DNA from: a bacterium
GTDB taxonomy: Bacteria > Sysuimicrobiota > Sysuimicrobiia > Sysuimicrobiales > Segetimicrobiaceae
Direction: 5' to 3'
DNA: 44,362 nt
NCBI GenBank assembly: GCA_035307765.1
Contig: DATGHU010000017.1
Coordinates: 1-44,362 of the forward strand
A program made the translations under genes and the position numbers. Below, piece by piece: positions 15,453 through 24,174 of the stretch. Under the pieces are notes generated by a model. The model did no database searches, was not told the DNA's origin, and worked only from the letters and a program-made list of their open reading frames with translations. Numbering within the stretch: position 1 is the stretch's first letter; the number at the start of each line of letters is the position of its first letter.

Positions 15453-16682
15453 TCACCACGGGCCCGTCCACGTGACCACGATGCTCAGGACTTGCGCCGT
15501 GAGGGCGTAGTGAGTCGTCGTGTTCTCACCCGCGGCATAGATGCCCGTCCCCGCGGGCACGCGGATCCCCATCCCCTGGGGGAGCTTGGGGAATAAGGCA
15601 AATTCCTGGGATTCGATCTCTGATCGCTGGACCCTCAGCAATTTCCCAAAGACCGGTTCGAGATCCCGGAGCCGCATTCCCGGGTGCACCCCCCCGGCGG
15701 TGGCATAGGTCGGAGCATACACCTCGATCCCATGGATCCCCGTACGCTCGTTGACCGGATCCCAGGCCTGCTTGGGGAGGGGGAAGAGCACCATCACGCG
15801 CTGGGTCCCGTGCCGCACGACGTAGATGACGGCACCGTCGCCGTTTGTCCCTTTCGCCACCTCCAGCCCGTGCAGGGCGATTTGCGCCTGTGCAATGGTC
15901 ATCCCAACCCGCACCGGCCCCACCGAGGCAGGCGCAATGAGATGATCCGATGGTACAGGGTTCGTCGAGGCGGGGGCGCCCTGCGGTTCCTTCTGCGCCG
16001 CTGCATGCGGGGGACCGATGGCTCCCGGGTCAGTACATCCCAACCGCACCGGCCGCTGCAATATCGCCGCGCCGTCAAAATCCATCGCCAACCAGGCTTT
16101 CCCGAGGATCGCGCAGGCGTGGCAGCCGTCTCGCAGGGCGAACGTGAACACAAAGCGCTGCCCTCCCTGCGGCAGGGTCGTCATCTCCTTGAAGCTCGGG
16201 ACATCCCCCAACCACCTCGCGTTCGGATGTCTCCGGAGGATGGTGTCATAGTAGGGATCTCCCGCGAGAACGAGCGAGGCCGCGGAACTCTGGACGTCAA
16301 CCACGGGAGGCTTGCCGTTGATTAAGGCCGGGACCTCATTATCGTTTGCCCGAAACGGATAGGCGATGGTCGCCAGATCGACCCGTCCCAACGCCCGAAG
16401 CGCCTCGAGATATCCTTCCCCACCCAGCGACCGACTAAATTCGATGGCTTGTGCCGACGCCGCCGACTGCTCCATCAGACCCGGAAGACACCCCGCGCTC
16501 TTCCCCGCACACTCCCGCCCAATCTCCAGGAAGACCTCTCGCGGCGGGTTCCAGACGGCCTCCGGGCCCACCCGCTCCCTCATCCCTGGCGGTTGGGCCT
16601 TCGCGCTCTCGGTCGCGGAGAACGCCAACACGATCACCACGCACAACAGCGGCATTCTGCTACGGGCGTGTGCTGCGTTCAT
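15453..16682 (-). CDS. Large secreted protein of unknown function
   Basis: 409 residues from the ATG at 16682, with GGAGCGGGG upstream in the minus sense. A signal peptide (MPLLCVVIVLAFSATESAKA) is followed by a domain with paired cysteines (GRECAGKSAGCLPG) and a CHAC motif in LRDGCHACAILGKAW. The C-terminal third has two copies of a G..GM pattern (VGPVRVGMTIAQAQIAL; GGVHPGMRLRDLEPVFG), as in small periplasmic domains that bind a ligand or a lipid. I do not recognise the whole protein. It may be co-transcribed with the CsgG-like gene 106 bases downstream. Confidence 0.65.
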   Translation of the reverse strand: MNAAHARSRMPLLCVVIVLAFSATESAKAQPPGMRERVGPEAVWNPPREVFLEIGRECAGKSAGCLPGLMEQSAASAQAIEFSRSLGGEGYLEALRALGRVDLATIAYPFRANDNEVPALINGKPPVVDVQSSAASLVLAGDPYYDTILRRHPNARWLGDVPSFKEMTTLPQGGQRFVFTFALRDGCHACAILGKAWLAMDFDGAAILQRPVRLGCTDPGAIGPPHAAAQKEPQGAPASTNPVPSDHLIAPASVGPVRVGMTIAQAQIALHGLEVAKGTNGDGAVIYVVRHGTQRVMVLFPLPKQAWDPVNERTGIHGIEVYAPTYATAGGVHPGMRLRDLEPVFGKLLRVQRSEIESQEFALFPKLPQGMGIRVPAGTGIYAAGENTTTHYALTAQVLSIVVTWTGPW

Positions 16683-17100
16683 GAGCCGTCCCCGCTCCCT
16701 GTCTCGAGGTCCGAGGTTCCCCGGTCTGCCGCGGGAGGGACGCGTCGCCATCCCGGCGGCGAGGTCAGGTATGGGATTCGTGTGGCACTCGACGTGCCCC
16801 TGTTCGCTGAAGGTGACGGTGCGGGGTAGGAGCGCGCGTATCGCCGATGCTCGGGGACCGACCGCCGGCCGTCACCGTGTGCGTTCCGTCGGCAGCGAGG
16901 AGGCCCCCCCAATGGGGCGCAAGGGCTGCGGGGCATCACATCGAGATCGACGACACGTCCCCGCGGTCGCCACGTCCTCCACGGTCGCTCACCGGGACGC
17001 GAGCAGGAATCGCTTTCAAGCCATCCGAACACTACTCGCGCGCAGAATCCCGCTTCGAATGCCTGCTCGTCGGTGCGGAGATGGGCGAAGGGGAGAGGCA
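16683..17100. other. Intergenic region between divergent genes
   Basis: About 420 bases between the secreted protein (-) and the cupin (+). It should hold both promoters. An open frame on the plus strand joins the cupin frame, but its translation is unlike the cupin and has no good start. No repeat or RNA structure stands out. Confidence 0.4.
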
Positions 17101-17508
17101 ATGGCCGGCTTTTCGCCGCGGTGGGTCACCCGCGTCACGGAAGAGGACTTCCGGCCCCTGACGGCCAAGCCCGAGGCGGACCCGCGAGAGGAAGGCTTCA
17201 CCTGCAATCTGATCTCTCGGGTGCGGAGCGGATCCGAGGATCTCCGTATCACCTACTGCCGGATGCTGCCCCACCAATACCATATCCGCCACCACCATCC
17301 GAATGCCGCCGAGTTCTATTTCGTGATCGCGGGGACGTGCGCCGTGTACCTCGGGGGGGAAGTGGTGTCCGCGTCCCCGGGGACGTGCATCTACATTCCG
17401 GCGAACACCGTGCACGCCGTCCGCAACGAGTCGGAGAGCGTCTGCGAGTTGCTCGCCGGCTTCAACCGCCCGGAGTACGCTGAGTGCGGGCTGGTCTACG
17501 ATGAGTAG
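17101..17508 (+). CDS. Cupin-domain protein
   Basis: 135 residues; GGGGAGAGG lies just upstream of the ATG at 17101. A single cupin barrel is marked by the metal-site residues in HIRHHHPNAAEFYF (H64, H66, E71) and by H105 in IPANTVHAV; this is the classical 3-His/1-Glu pattern. The glycine-rich turn PGTCIYIPANT separates the motifs. Small cupins of this kind are isomerases, dioxygenases or sensors, so no reaction is assigned. It starts the long plus-strand run, about 90 bases before the binding-protein gene. Confidence 0.82.
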   Translation: MAGFSPRWVTRVTEEDFRPLTAKPEADPREEGFTCNLISRVRSGSEDLRITYCRMLPHQYHIRHHHPNAAEFYFVIAGTCAVYLGGEVVSASPGTCIYIPANTVHAVRNESESVCELLAGFNRPEYAECGLVYDE

Positions 17509-17601
17509 GGCGATGTCCCGCGAGCGGGGCACACGGTCGGCCGCGGGACGTGTCCGATCTACCCGATCGTTCGGAGAGCTCCGATAGGGGAGGGGAGAAC
17601 G

Positions 17602-18495
17602 ATGGTAGGGAAACGGTTGATTCCTGTTGGTGGCGTGGTGGCACTGCTGGTCCTGATGGTCCTGGGGAGCGGGTCCGTGCCGGTGGCGAGCGGCGCGCCG
17701 AACTGTCCGCCCAAGGTCGCGCATCCCCCGCTCGTCCAGACCGGCACGCTGATCGGCGCGATCAACCCCACGGTGCCGCCGATCCAGTACGTCGACAAGG
17801 ACGGGAAGATCGTCGGCCTGGACGTCGACCTCGGAAACGAGGTCGCCAAGCGCCTCTGCCTGACCATGCAGTTCTGGAGCCTGCAGTTCGCGACGATGAT
17901 CCCCGGCCTCAAGGACGGCCGGTTCGACATGATCGACTCCTTCATGTTCTACACCGAGGAGCGGGCGGCTCAGGTCATCATGATCCCGTACGGCGCGAGC
18001 ACCTTGGCGATCCTGGTGCCGCGGTCCGACACCGACAAGATCACGGGACCGAAGGACTTTTCCGGGAAGAAGTTCGGCGTCGAACTCGGCACCGTGGATG
18101 CGAACGACGCGACGAAGGCCGACCAGGACCTGAAGGCCGAGGGCAAACCGGGGATCGAGGTCCACACCTTCGCCAATTACTCCGATGTGCTGCAGGCGCT
18201 GCGGGCCGGCCAGGTGGACGCCGCGTTCGTCGGCACGGAGGAGGCCTACTACTACCAGCGGCAGGGACAGACGTTCTTCCGCGTCGCCCTCACCGGGTAC
18301 GATCCGCACGCGGAGGCCCTGGCCTTCAAGGACCGCGACCTCGCCGATCGGGTGGCGGGGGTGCTGAACCAAATGAAGCAGGACGGCTCCCTGGACAGGA
18401 TCTTCGCGCCGTACCACCATTGCCTCTTGCCGGGCCCCTACCAGGTCACGACCGGCCCGCTGCCGCCCCCAGCCTGCCAAAGCACGGGCGGGTAG
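17602..18495 (+). CDS. Polar amino acid-type ABC transporter substrate-binding protein (SBP_bac_3)
   Basis: 297 residues, secreted: signal peptide KRLIPVGGVVALLVLMVLGS, cleavage near VASGA. GGGGAGGGGAG precedes the ATG at 17602. The fold is given by LIGAINPTVPPIQYVDKDG, then IVGLDVDLGNEVAKRL, GRFDMIDSFMFYTEERA and GKKFGVELGTVDAND, which match HisJ/GlnH-type periplasmic proteins. The usual ligand arginine contact seen as S.T.ER in amino acid binders is MFYTEERA here, so the ligand may differ. It is followed by a cognate permease and ATPase. The downstream acyl-CoA genes make a carboxylate or amino acid derivative a reasonable guess. Confidence 0.9.
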   Translation: MVGKRLIPVGGVVALLVLMVLGSGSVPVASGAPNCPPKVAHPPLVQTGTLIGAINPTVPPIQYVDKDGKIVGLDVDLGNEVAKRLCLTMQFWSLQFATMIPGLKDGRFDMIDSFMFYTEERAAQVIMIPYGASTLAILVPRSDTDKITGPKDFSGKKFGVELGTVDANDATKADQDLKAEGKPGIEVHTFANYSDVLQALRAGQVDAAFVGTEEAYYYQRQGQTFFRVALTGYDPHAEALAFKDRDLADRVAGVLNQMKQDGSLDRIFAPYHHCLLPGPYQVTTGPLPPPACQSTGG

Positions 18496-18528
18496 CCCGT
18501 GACCAGCGGGGAATGCGCGGCGTAGCCC

Positions 18529-19281
18529 ATGTGGCACTGGCCGGCATTCTTCGGCAACCTGGTCAGTCCGTATCTGCTGGCCGGCGCGTGGACGACGCTC
18601 TGGCTGTCCACCGCCTCGATGGCGATCGGCCTGTGTTGCGGGATGATCGCCGCCCTGATGCGCCTCTCCAGCAAGCCGATCCTCAACCTGCCGGCCTTCT
18701 TCTATATCTGGCTGATGCGGGGGACCCCGGTCCTGGTCCAGCTGATCATCATCTTCACGGCGCTCCCCCAGATCGGGATCAGGCTGAACGTCGTCCAATC
18801 GGCGTTGCTCGGCCTCGGCCTGAACGAGGGGGCCTACCTGGCGGAGATCATCCGCAGCGGGATTCTCGCCGTGCCGAAAGGGCAGTTCGACGCCGCCCGA
18901 TCGGTCGGCATGCCCTATCCGATGATGATGCGCCTGATCGTGTTCCCGCAGGCGCTTCGGGTGATCGTCCCGCCGCTCGGCAACACATTTAACAGCCTGC
19001 TGAAGACGTCCTCGCTGGCCTCCGTGATCTCGATGGACGAGCTGCTGCGGCGCAGCGAAGTGCTGATCCAGCTGCGGTTCGAGGTCCTGGAGATCCTGAT
19101 GGTGGCGGCGCTCTACTACCTCGTGTTCACGACGGTGTGGGGCTTGATCCAATCCCGCATCGAGGCCTACTTCTCGCGCAGCGTGGCCCCCTATCACGGC
19201 TCGCGCCCGGGTCCGACGGGGCGGACGCCGGGTATGGTGGAGCAGATCGAGCAGTCGCTGCTCGCCCACGATGCCCAATAG
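18529..19281 (+). CDS. Amino acid ABC transporter permease (HisM/GlnP-type)
   Basis: 250 residues with about five membrane helices. Hallmark features are [20 protein letters not shown] at the start of the transmembrane domain, [14 protein letters not shown], and the EAA loop [20 protein letters not shown] that docks on the ATPase. Only one permease gene is present, so a homodimer is expected. It begins 33 bases after the binding protein and ends 8 bases before the ATPase start, so the three form one importer. Confidence 0.92.
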   Translation: MWHWPAFFGNLVSPYLLAGAWTTLWLSTASMAIGLCCGMIAALMRLSSKPILNLPAFFYIWLMRGTPVLVQLIIIFTALPQIGIRLNVVQSALLGLGLNEGAYLAEIIRSGILAVPKGQFDAARSVGMPYPMMMRLIVFPQALRVIVPPLGNTFNSLLKTSSLASVISMDELLRRSEVLIQLRFEVLEILMVAALYYLVFTTVWGLIQSRIEAYFSRSVAPYHGSRPGPTGRTPGMVEQIEQSLLAHDAQ

Positions 19282-19289
19282 CCGCGACG

Positions 19290-20084
19290 ATGCCGCCGTC
19301 TCCTAAGGGCGCGGACGCTCGGGACGCCGTGCTCGAGGTCGCGGACGTCCACAAGTTCTTCGGGCGCCAGCACGTGCTGAAGGGCATCAGCATGCGGGTC
19401 AGCAAGGGCGAGGTGGTGGTGATCGTCGGCCCGAGCGGCGGCGGCAAGAGCACGTTCCTCCGGATCATCAACCACCTGGAACGGGCCGACCAGGGATGGG
19501 TCAAGGTCGGCGGGCATCTGATCGGCTATCGCGAAGCGGGCGGCCGCCTGGTCGAACTGTCGGAAACGAGGATCGCCAAGCACCGCAGCGAGATCGGGAT
19601 GGTCTTTCAGCAGTTCAACCTCTTCGCCCACCTGACCGCGCTCGAAAACATCACCGTCGCGCCGGTGAACGTGCTCAGGGTCGCCCGCCGGACCGCGGTC
19701 GACGACGCCCGGCGGCTGCTCGCTCTGGTGGGCCTTTCCGACAAGGCGAGCGCCTATCCCGAGCAGCTGTCCGGCGGCCAGCAGCAGCGCGTGGCGATCG
19801 CCCGGGCGCTGGCCATCCACCCCAAGCTCATGCTGTTCGACGAGCCGACCTCCGCCCTCGATCCCGAGATGGTGACCGAAGTCCTCGACGTGATGCTCAA
19901 GCTGTCCCGGGACGGGATGACGATGGTCGTCGTCACGCACGAGATCGGGTTCGCCCGCGCCACCGCCGACCGGGTGGCCTTCATGGAGGGAGGACGGATC
20001 GTGGAGGAAAATATGCCGGATCGGTTCTTCGCCAATCCCGAGAACGAGCGCACGCGGCAGTTCCTGAGCAAGGTCCTGCGGTGA
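19290..20084 (+). CDS. Amino acid ABC transporter ATP-binding protein (GlnQ-type)
   Basis: 264 residues from the ATG at 19290. Walker A is GPSGGGKST, the Q-loop sequence is [14 protein letters not shown], the signature is LSGGQQQR and Walker B is [14 protein letters not shown], followed by the H-loop [10 protein letters not shown]. The end [18 protein letters not shown] is typical of GlnQ/HisP. It energises the importer formed by the two preceding genes. Its stop overlaps the start of the crotonase gene by one base (TGATG), so uptake and catabolism are translated together. Confidence 0.94.
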   Translation: MPPSPKGADARDAVLEVADVHKFFGRQHVLKGISMRVSKGEVVVIVGPSGGGKSTFLRIINHLERADQGWVKVGGHLIGYREAGGRLVELSETRIAKHRSEIGMVFQQFNLFAHLTALENITVAPVNVLRVARRTAVDDARRLLALVGLSDKASAYPEQLSGGQQQRVAIARALAIHPKLMLFDEPTSALDPEMVTEVLDVMLKLSRDGMTMVVVTHEIGFARATADRVAFMEGGRIVEENMPDRFFANPENERTRQFLSKVLR

Positions 20085-20878
20085 TGGCGCCGGAGGCCCG
20101 CTACGAGACGATCGCGCTCTCGCACGACGGGGGCGTGTCTCGGCTCACGCTCAACCGGCCCCCGCTCAACCTGGTCACCTCGACCCTGCTGGAGGAGGTC
20201 ATCGCGGCCCTCGACCTCCTCGAGCAGCGGGGGGAGACCCGGGCGGTGATCCTGACCGGCGCGGGGGACCGCGCGTTCTGCGCCGGCGCCGACCTGGGCG
20301 AGGAGTCGCGCGGGGGAGGGGACGGCGGGTACCGGTTCCGGAAGCGCGGCCAGGCGCTCGTCGATCGGCTCGAGACGTTTCCGAAGCCGACCGTGGCCGG
20401 GATTCGGGGTTGGTGCATCGGCGGCGGGACCGCGCTGGCCTGGCCGTGCGACATCCGGCTGGCCTCCACCACGACGAAGTTCCGGACCGCCGATGTCTAC
20501 CTCGGCCTCGTCCCCTCCTGGGGGATGGGCTTCGTCCGGCTCGTGCACTACGTCGGGCGCAACCGAGCGATGGACATGCTCCTCCTCGGCGAGGATGTGG
20601 GCGCGGAGGAGGCGCTGCGGATGGGCCTGGTCAGCCGGGTGGTGCCGGACGATCGCTTCGACGCCGAACTCGCCCGCATCGCGCTTCGGCTGGCCGGCTC
20701 GGCGCCGATCGCCGTGCGGGCGGTGAAGGAGGCGATCCGCGCGCAGTACCGCGATGGGTACGACCGCGCCAAGGTCCTCGAGGAAAGCTGGGCCGACCTC
20801 GTGGCGGCGACCGACGACGCGCACGAAGGGGTGGCGGCGTTCAAGGAAAAGCGCCGCCCGGCCTTCAAGGGTCGCTAG
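20084..20878 (+). CDS. Crotonase (enoyl-CoA hydratase)-fold protein lacking both catalytic glutamates
   Basis: 264 residues of the crotonase superfamily, which bind acyl-CoA and stabilise an enolate. The first oxyanion contact is in FCAGADLG (A67-G68) and the second in CIGGGTALAW (G114). In rat enoyl-CoA hydratase the two glutamates that add water sit in GGGCE and FGQPE. The equivalents here are A117 (GGGTA) and D137 (FRTAD), so simple hydration is doubtful. Isomerase, hydrolase, lyase or another crotonase chemistry is possible. The ATG overlaps the ATPase stop, and an acyl-CoA dehydrogenase gene follows 10 bases later. Confidence 0.88.
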   Translation: MAPEARYETIALSHDGGVSRLTLNRPPLNLVTSTLLEEVIAALDLLEQRGETRAVILTGAGDRAFCAGADLGEESRGGGDGGYRFRKRGQALVDRLETFPKPTVAGIRGWCIGGGTALAWPCDIRLASTTTKFRTADVYLGLVPSWGMGFVRLVHYVGRNRAMDMLLLGEDVGAEEALRMGLVSRVVPDDRFDAELARIALRLAGSAPIAVRAVKEAIRAQYRDGYDRAKVLEESWADLVAATDDAHEGVAAFKEKRRPAFKGR

Positions 20879-20888
20879 GGGCCGCCGG

Positions 20889-22037
20889 GTGGACTTCCGC
20901 CTCACTCCCCGGCAGCGGGAACTGCAGGACCGCGCACGCGAGGCGGTGGAGCGGGTCGTCGCGCCCGTCGCCTCCGGGGTGCTCCCCGGGCAGAAGCTGA
21001 CGCCCGACCAGCTCCGCGGGATCTACGCGGGCCTGCGCCCCCTGGGCTACCTCGGCAGCACGGTCCCCGAGTCCGCCGGCGGAGCGGGGATGACGAACGT
21101 CGACTACGGCCTGCTGCTCGAGGCCCTGGCGCACGGTCCGGTCCTGCTCGGCGAGGTGGTGCTGCCGCGTCTCGTCCACCGCCTCGGCAACGCCGACCAG
21201 CAGCGCCGCTGGCTCGGCCCACTGCTGGCGGGAGACTGGATCTCCACCTCCGCGATCACCGAGCCGCAGGCCGGGAGCGACGTGCGTGGCATCCGGACCG
21301 CCATCGTCCGCGCCGCCGACGGGCTGCGCCTCCGGGGGCGCAAGAAGTGGATCAAGCTCGGCGGCGTCTCCGACCTCATGGCGGTGCTGATCGTGACGGA
21401 CCCGGAGCGCGGCGCCGCCGCCGGCACGAGCCGGATCGTCGTGGAGCGCGCGCGTTCGCCCTGGCAGGCGGTCGAGGTCGAGGGGGTGGGGATGCGTAAC
21501 CTCAGCTGGGCGGAGATCATCTTCGACGACGTCCCCGTCGACGCCGGGAACCTGCTGGGGAGCCCGGGGGAGGGCACCGAGGCGTTCTACCGCGGGATCG
21601 AGGCCTCCCGCGCCTTCGTCGCGATCGAGGCGGTGGGCATCGCCGACCACGCCCTCTCCATCGCCAAGGCCTACGTCCGCGAGCGCAGCGCCTTCGGCCG
21701 GCCCCTCGCCAAGTTCCAGGACATCCAAGGGAGGCTGGCCGATGCCGCCGCCGAACTGGACGCGGCGCGCCTCCTCTCCCTGCGCGCGCTGGCCCTCCTC
21801 GACGCCGGGGAGCGCTGCCCGCTCGAAGCCTCCATGGCCAAGGCGTACGCCACCGAGGCGGCGGTGCGGGTGTGCGGTGACGCCATGGACTGCATGGGAG
21901 CCCACGGGCTCTCCCAGGAGGCCGGGGTCGAGGAGTGCTGGCGGACCGCGCGGATGCTGACGGTGATCGACGGCACCTCGGCCATTCAGCGCCTCATCGT
22001 CGGACGCGAGCTCCTGGGGGAGGCCGCCTTTGTCTAG
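20889..22037 (+). CDS. Acyl-CoA dehydrogenase
   Basis: 382 residues from a GTG at 20889, FAD-dependent enzyme that makes an alpha-beta double bond in acyl-CoA. The FAD-site signature TSAITEPQAGSDV, the middle-domain WIKLGG and the C-terminal RSAFGRPLAKFQDIQGRLAD helices are all present. The usual base in the C-terminal YEGTS.IQR motif is aspartate here: D361 in VIDGTSAIQR. Asp at this place occurs in many bacterial paralogues and may slow or redirect catalysis. It precedes an NDP-forming acyl-CoA synthetase, which would supply its CoA substrate; the electron acceptor gene pair is not in the window. Confidence 0.92.
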   Translation: MDFRLTPRQRELQDRAREAVERVVAPVASGVLPGQKLTPDQLRGIYAGLRPLGYLGSTVPESAGGAGMTNVDYGLLLEALAHGPVLLGEVVLPRLVHRLGNADQQRRWLGPLLAGDWISTSAITEPQAGSDVRGIRTAIVRAADGLRLRGRKKWIKLGGVSDLMAVLIVTDPERGAAAGTSRIVVERARSPWQAVEVEGVGMRNLSWAEIIFDDVPVDAGNLLGSPGEGTEAFYRGIEASRAFVAIEAVGIADHALSIAKAYVRERSAFGRPLAKFQDIQGRLADAAAELDAARLLSLRALALLDAGERCPLEASMAKAYATEAAVRVCGDAMDCMGAHGLSQEAGVEECWRTARMLTVIDGTSAIQRLIVGRELLGEAAFV

Positions 22038-24174
22038 CCGCACCACCCCGACCGTTCGCGAGATCCTCCACCCGCGCTCGGTGGCGGTGTTCGGGGCGTC
22101 CGAGAGCACCGACAAGTTCGGCGGCCGGATCACCCACTACCTGATCAGGCACGGGTTCGAGGGGCGGTTGGTGCCGATCAATCCCAGCCACCGCGAGGTG
22201 TTCGGGCGCCCCTGCGTGCCGCGCATCGGCGCCGCCCCCGGCCCGATCGACGTGGCCATCCTCGCCGTTCCCCCCGAGGTGCTCGTGCCGATGGTGGAGG
22301 AGTGCGGGCAGGCCGGCGTCGGGTGCTGCGTCATCCTGACGATCGGGTTCGCGGAGACGGACACCCCCGAGGGCGTCGCCGCCCAAGCCCGCCTGGTCGA
22401 GCTCAGCCGGCGGTACGGGATCCGGCTGGTCGGCCCCAACTGCCTCGGCCTGATCAACCCGCACCACCATCTGGCCCTGACCTCCTCGGTGGCGATGGAG
22501 GTGCCCGCACTGATCCCGGGCGCGATCGGGCTGATCAGCCAGAGCGGGGCGCTGATGGTATCCATCCACAACCGGGCCCACGCCTCGGGGATCGGCTTCA
22601 GCGCCTGCGCCTCGCTCGGGAATCAGGCGGACCTCGAGATCTGCGACTTCCTGGAATACATGGTCGAGGATCCGCTGACGCGGGCGATCTGCCTGTACGT
22701 GGAGGGGTTCAAGGATCCGATGCGGTTCCTCCGCGCCGCCGAATCCGCACAGCGGGCGAGGAAACCGGTGATCATGGTCAAGGTCGGGCGGACCGGCCCG
22801 GGCGTGCGCGCCGCCAAGTCGCACACGGCCAGCCTGGCCGGTGACTTCGCCGTCATCGAGGCCGCCTGCCGGGAGCGGGGGGTGATCCTCACCGACGACC
22901 CCAACGACGGGATGGTGCAGGCCGCCGACGTACTGGCCCGCTGGGGCGCGCCGCGCGGGGACGGGATCGGCGTCCTCTCGCCGTCCGGCGGCGGGGTGTC
23001 GGTCACCGCCGACCGGTTGACCGAGCGCGGCCTCCGGCTGGCCGCGCTCCACCCCTCGACCCGGGACCGCCTGCGCGGCCTGCTGCTTCCGCCGCAGGTG
23101 AACAACCCGCTCGATCTGGGCGGGCGCCTCTCCGCCGACATCATCGAGAACGCCGGCCAAGCCATGGCCGCGCTGGCGGCCGACCCGGACGTGTCGGCCC
23201 TCATGATCATGCTCAGCACCACGCCGTTCTTCGCCGAGGTGACGCGCGAGCTGGCCAAGGCCGCGCTCGCCTCGGGGAAGCCCGTGGTGACGATCGTGAT
23301 GCCGGGGTCCGCCGCCGACCGCCCCAGGGAGGTCCTGCGCCAGAGCGGATGCCCGTTCTACGACCGGCTGGACGACGGCGTGCGGATCTGGGAGATCTGG
23401 ACCGCGTACTGGCGGGCGCTCCAGCGCCCGGCCATCGTGCCTCCGGGAGACCCGCCGCGCCCCGCCGGCGCGGCGGAGGCGCTGCGCCGGGCTCCCGCGG
23501 GCGCCCTCACCGAGCCCGAGGCGAAGACGCTGATCGCGGCGTACGGCATTCCCGTCACCCCGGGCCGGATGGCGGCGACGGGCGACGAGGCGGTCGCCGT
23601 GGCCGGGGCGATCGGGTATCCGGTCGCCCTGAAGGCGGTGTCGCGTCGGGTGGTGCACAAGACCGAGGCGGGGGCGGTGCGCCTCAACCTGGCCGACGCC
23701 GCTTCGGTGCGCGAGGCGTTCGCCGCGGTCGCCGACGCGGTCCGCCGCTACGACCCGGCCGCGGTCGTGGAGGGCTGCCTGGTCCAGGCGATGGCGCGGG
23801 CGGAGGCGGAGGTGATCGTCGGCGTCCGCCGCGACCCCCAGTTCGGCCCCGTCGTCCTGGTCGGCGCCGGCGGCATCCTGGCCGAGCTGATGCGGGACGT
23901 CCAGATCGCGCTGGCCCCGGTCTCGGTCGAGCGTGCGCGAGAGATGCTCCGAGCGCTTCGGGTCTGGCCCGTGCTGGAGGGCCTTCGAGGACGACCGGCG
24001 CTCGATGCCGACGCGGTCGCCGAGATCGTGAGCCGGATGAGCTGGCTGGGGGCCGATCTCGACGGCCGCCTCGTCGACCTGGAAGCGAACCCGGTGCTGG
24101 TCCGCCGGGCGGGGGAGGGGGCGGTGGTGGTCGACGCCCGCGGCGCCACGCAGGGAGGGCCGTCCGATGCCTGA
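22030..24174 (+). CDS. NDP-forming acyl-CoA synthetase (acetate-CoA ligase, ADP-forming type), alpha-beta fusion
   Basis: 714 residues from a TTG at 22030 that overlaps the dehydrogenase stop by 8 bases. It makes or breaks CoA thioesters through a phosphohistidine with ADP/ATP. Order: CoA-binding Rossmann domain (SVAVFGASES, about 16-140), ligase domains with the phosphorylated histidine H265 in KSHTASLAGD, and a C-terminal ATP-grasp domain (about 490-700; ALKAVSRRVVHKTEAGAV then VGVRRDPQFGPVVLVGAGG). A fused alpha-beta protein of this kind is standard. It likely activates the acid imported by the adjacent transporter for the dehydrogenase and crotonase; that order is inferred. Confidence 0.92.
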   Translation: MSSRTTPTVREILHPRSVAVFGASESTDKFGGRITHYLIRHGFEGRLVPINPSHREVFGRPCVPRIGAAPGPIDVAILAVPPEVLVPMVEECGQAGVGCCVILTIGFAETDTPEGVAAQARLVELSRRYGIRLVGPNCLGLINPHHHLALTSSVAMEVPALIPGAIGLISQSGALMVSIHNRAHASGIGFSACASLGNQADLEICDFLEYMVEDPLTRAICLYVEGFKDPMRFLRAAESAQRARKPVIMVKVGRTGPGVRAAKSHTASLAGDFAVIEAACRERGVILTDDPNDGMVQAADVLARWGAPRGDGIGVLSPSGGGVSVTADRLTERGLRLAALHPSTRDRLRGLLLPPQVNNPLDLGGRLSADIIENAGQAMAALAADPDVSALMIMLSTTPFFAEVTRELAKAALASGKPVVTIVMPGSAADRPREVLRQSGCPFYDRLDDGVRIWEIWTAYWRALQRPAIVPPGDPPRPAGAAEALRRAPAGALTEPEAKTLIAAYGIPVTPGRMAATGDEAVAVAGAIGYPVALKAVSRRVVHKTEAGAVRLNLADAASVREAFAAVADAVRRYDPAAVVEGCLVQAMARAEAEVIVGVRRDPQFGPVVLVGAGGILAELMRDVQIALAPVSVERAREMLRALRVWPVLEGLRGRPALDADAVAEIVSRMSWLGADLDGRLVDLEANPVLVRRAGEGAVVVDARGATQGGPSDA

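Noticed and set aside
17572-17583. CGGAG/CTCCG palindrome upstream of the SBP_bac_3 gene as an operator
   Set aside because: Ten paired bases around a 2-base centre are common in GC-rich DNA; no second copy or promoter context was seen.
17032-19278. Very long open frame on the minus strand across the amino acid importer
   Set aside because: High GC content leaves antisense frames free of stops. Its translation is Arg/His/Asp-rich with no domain, while the plus strand encodes a clear binding protein and permease.
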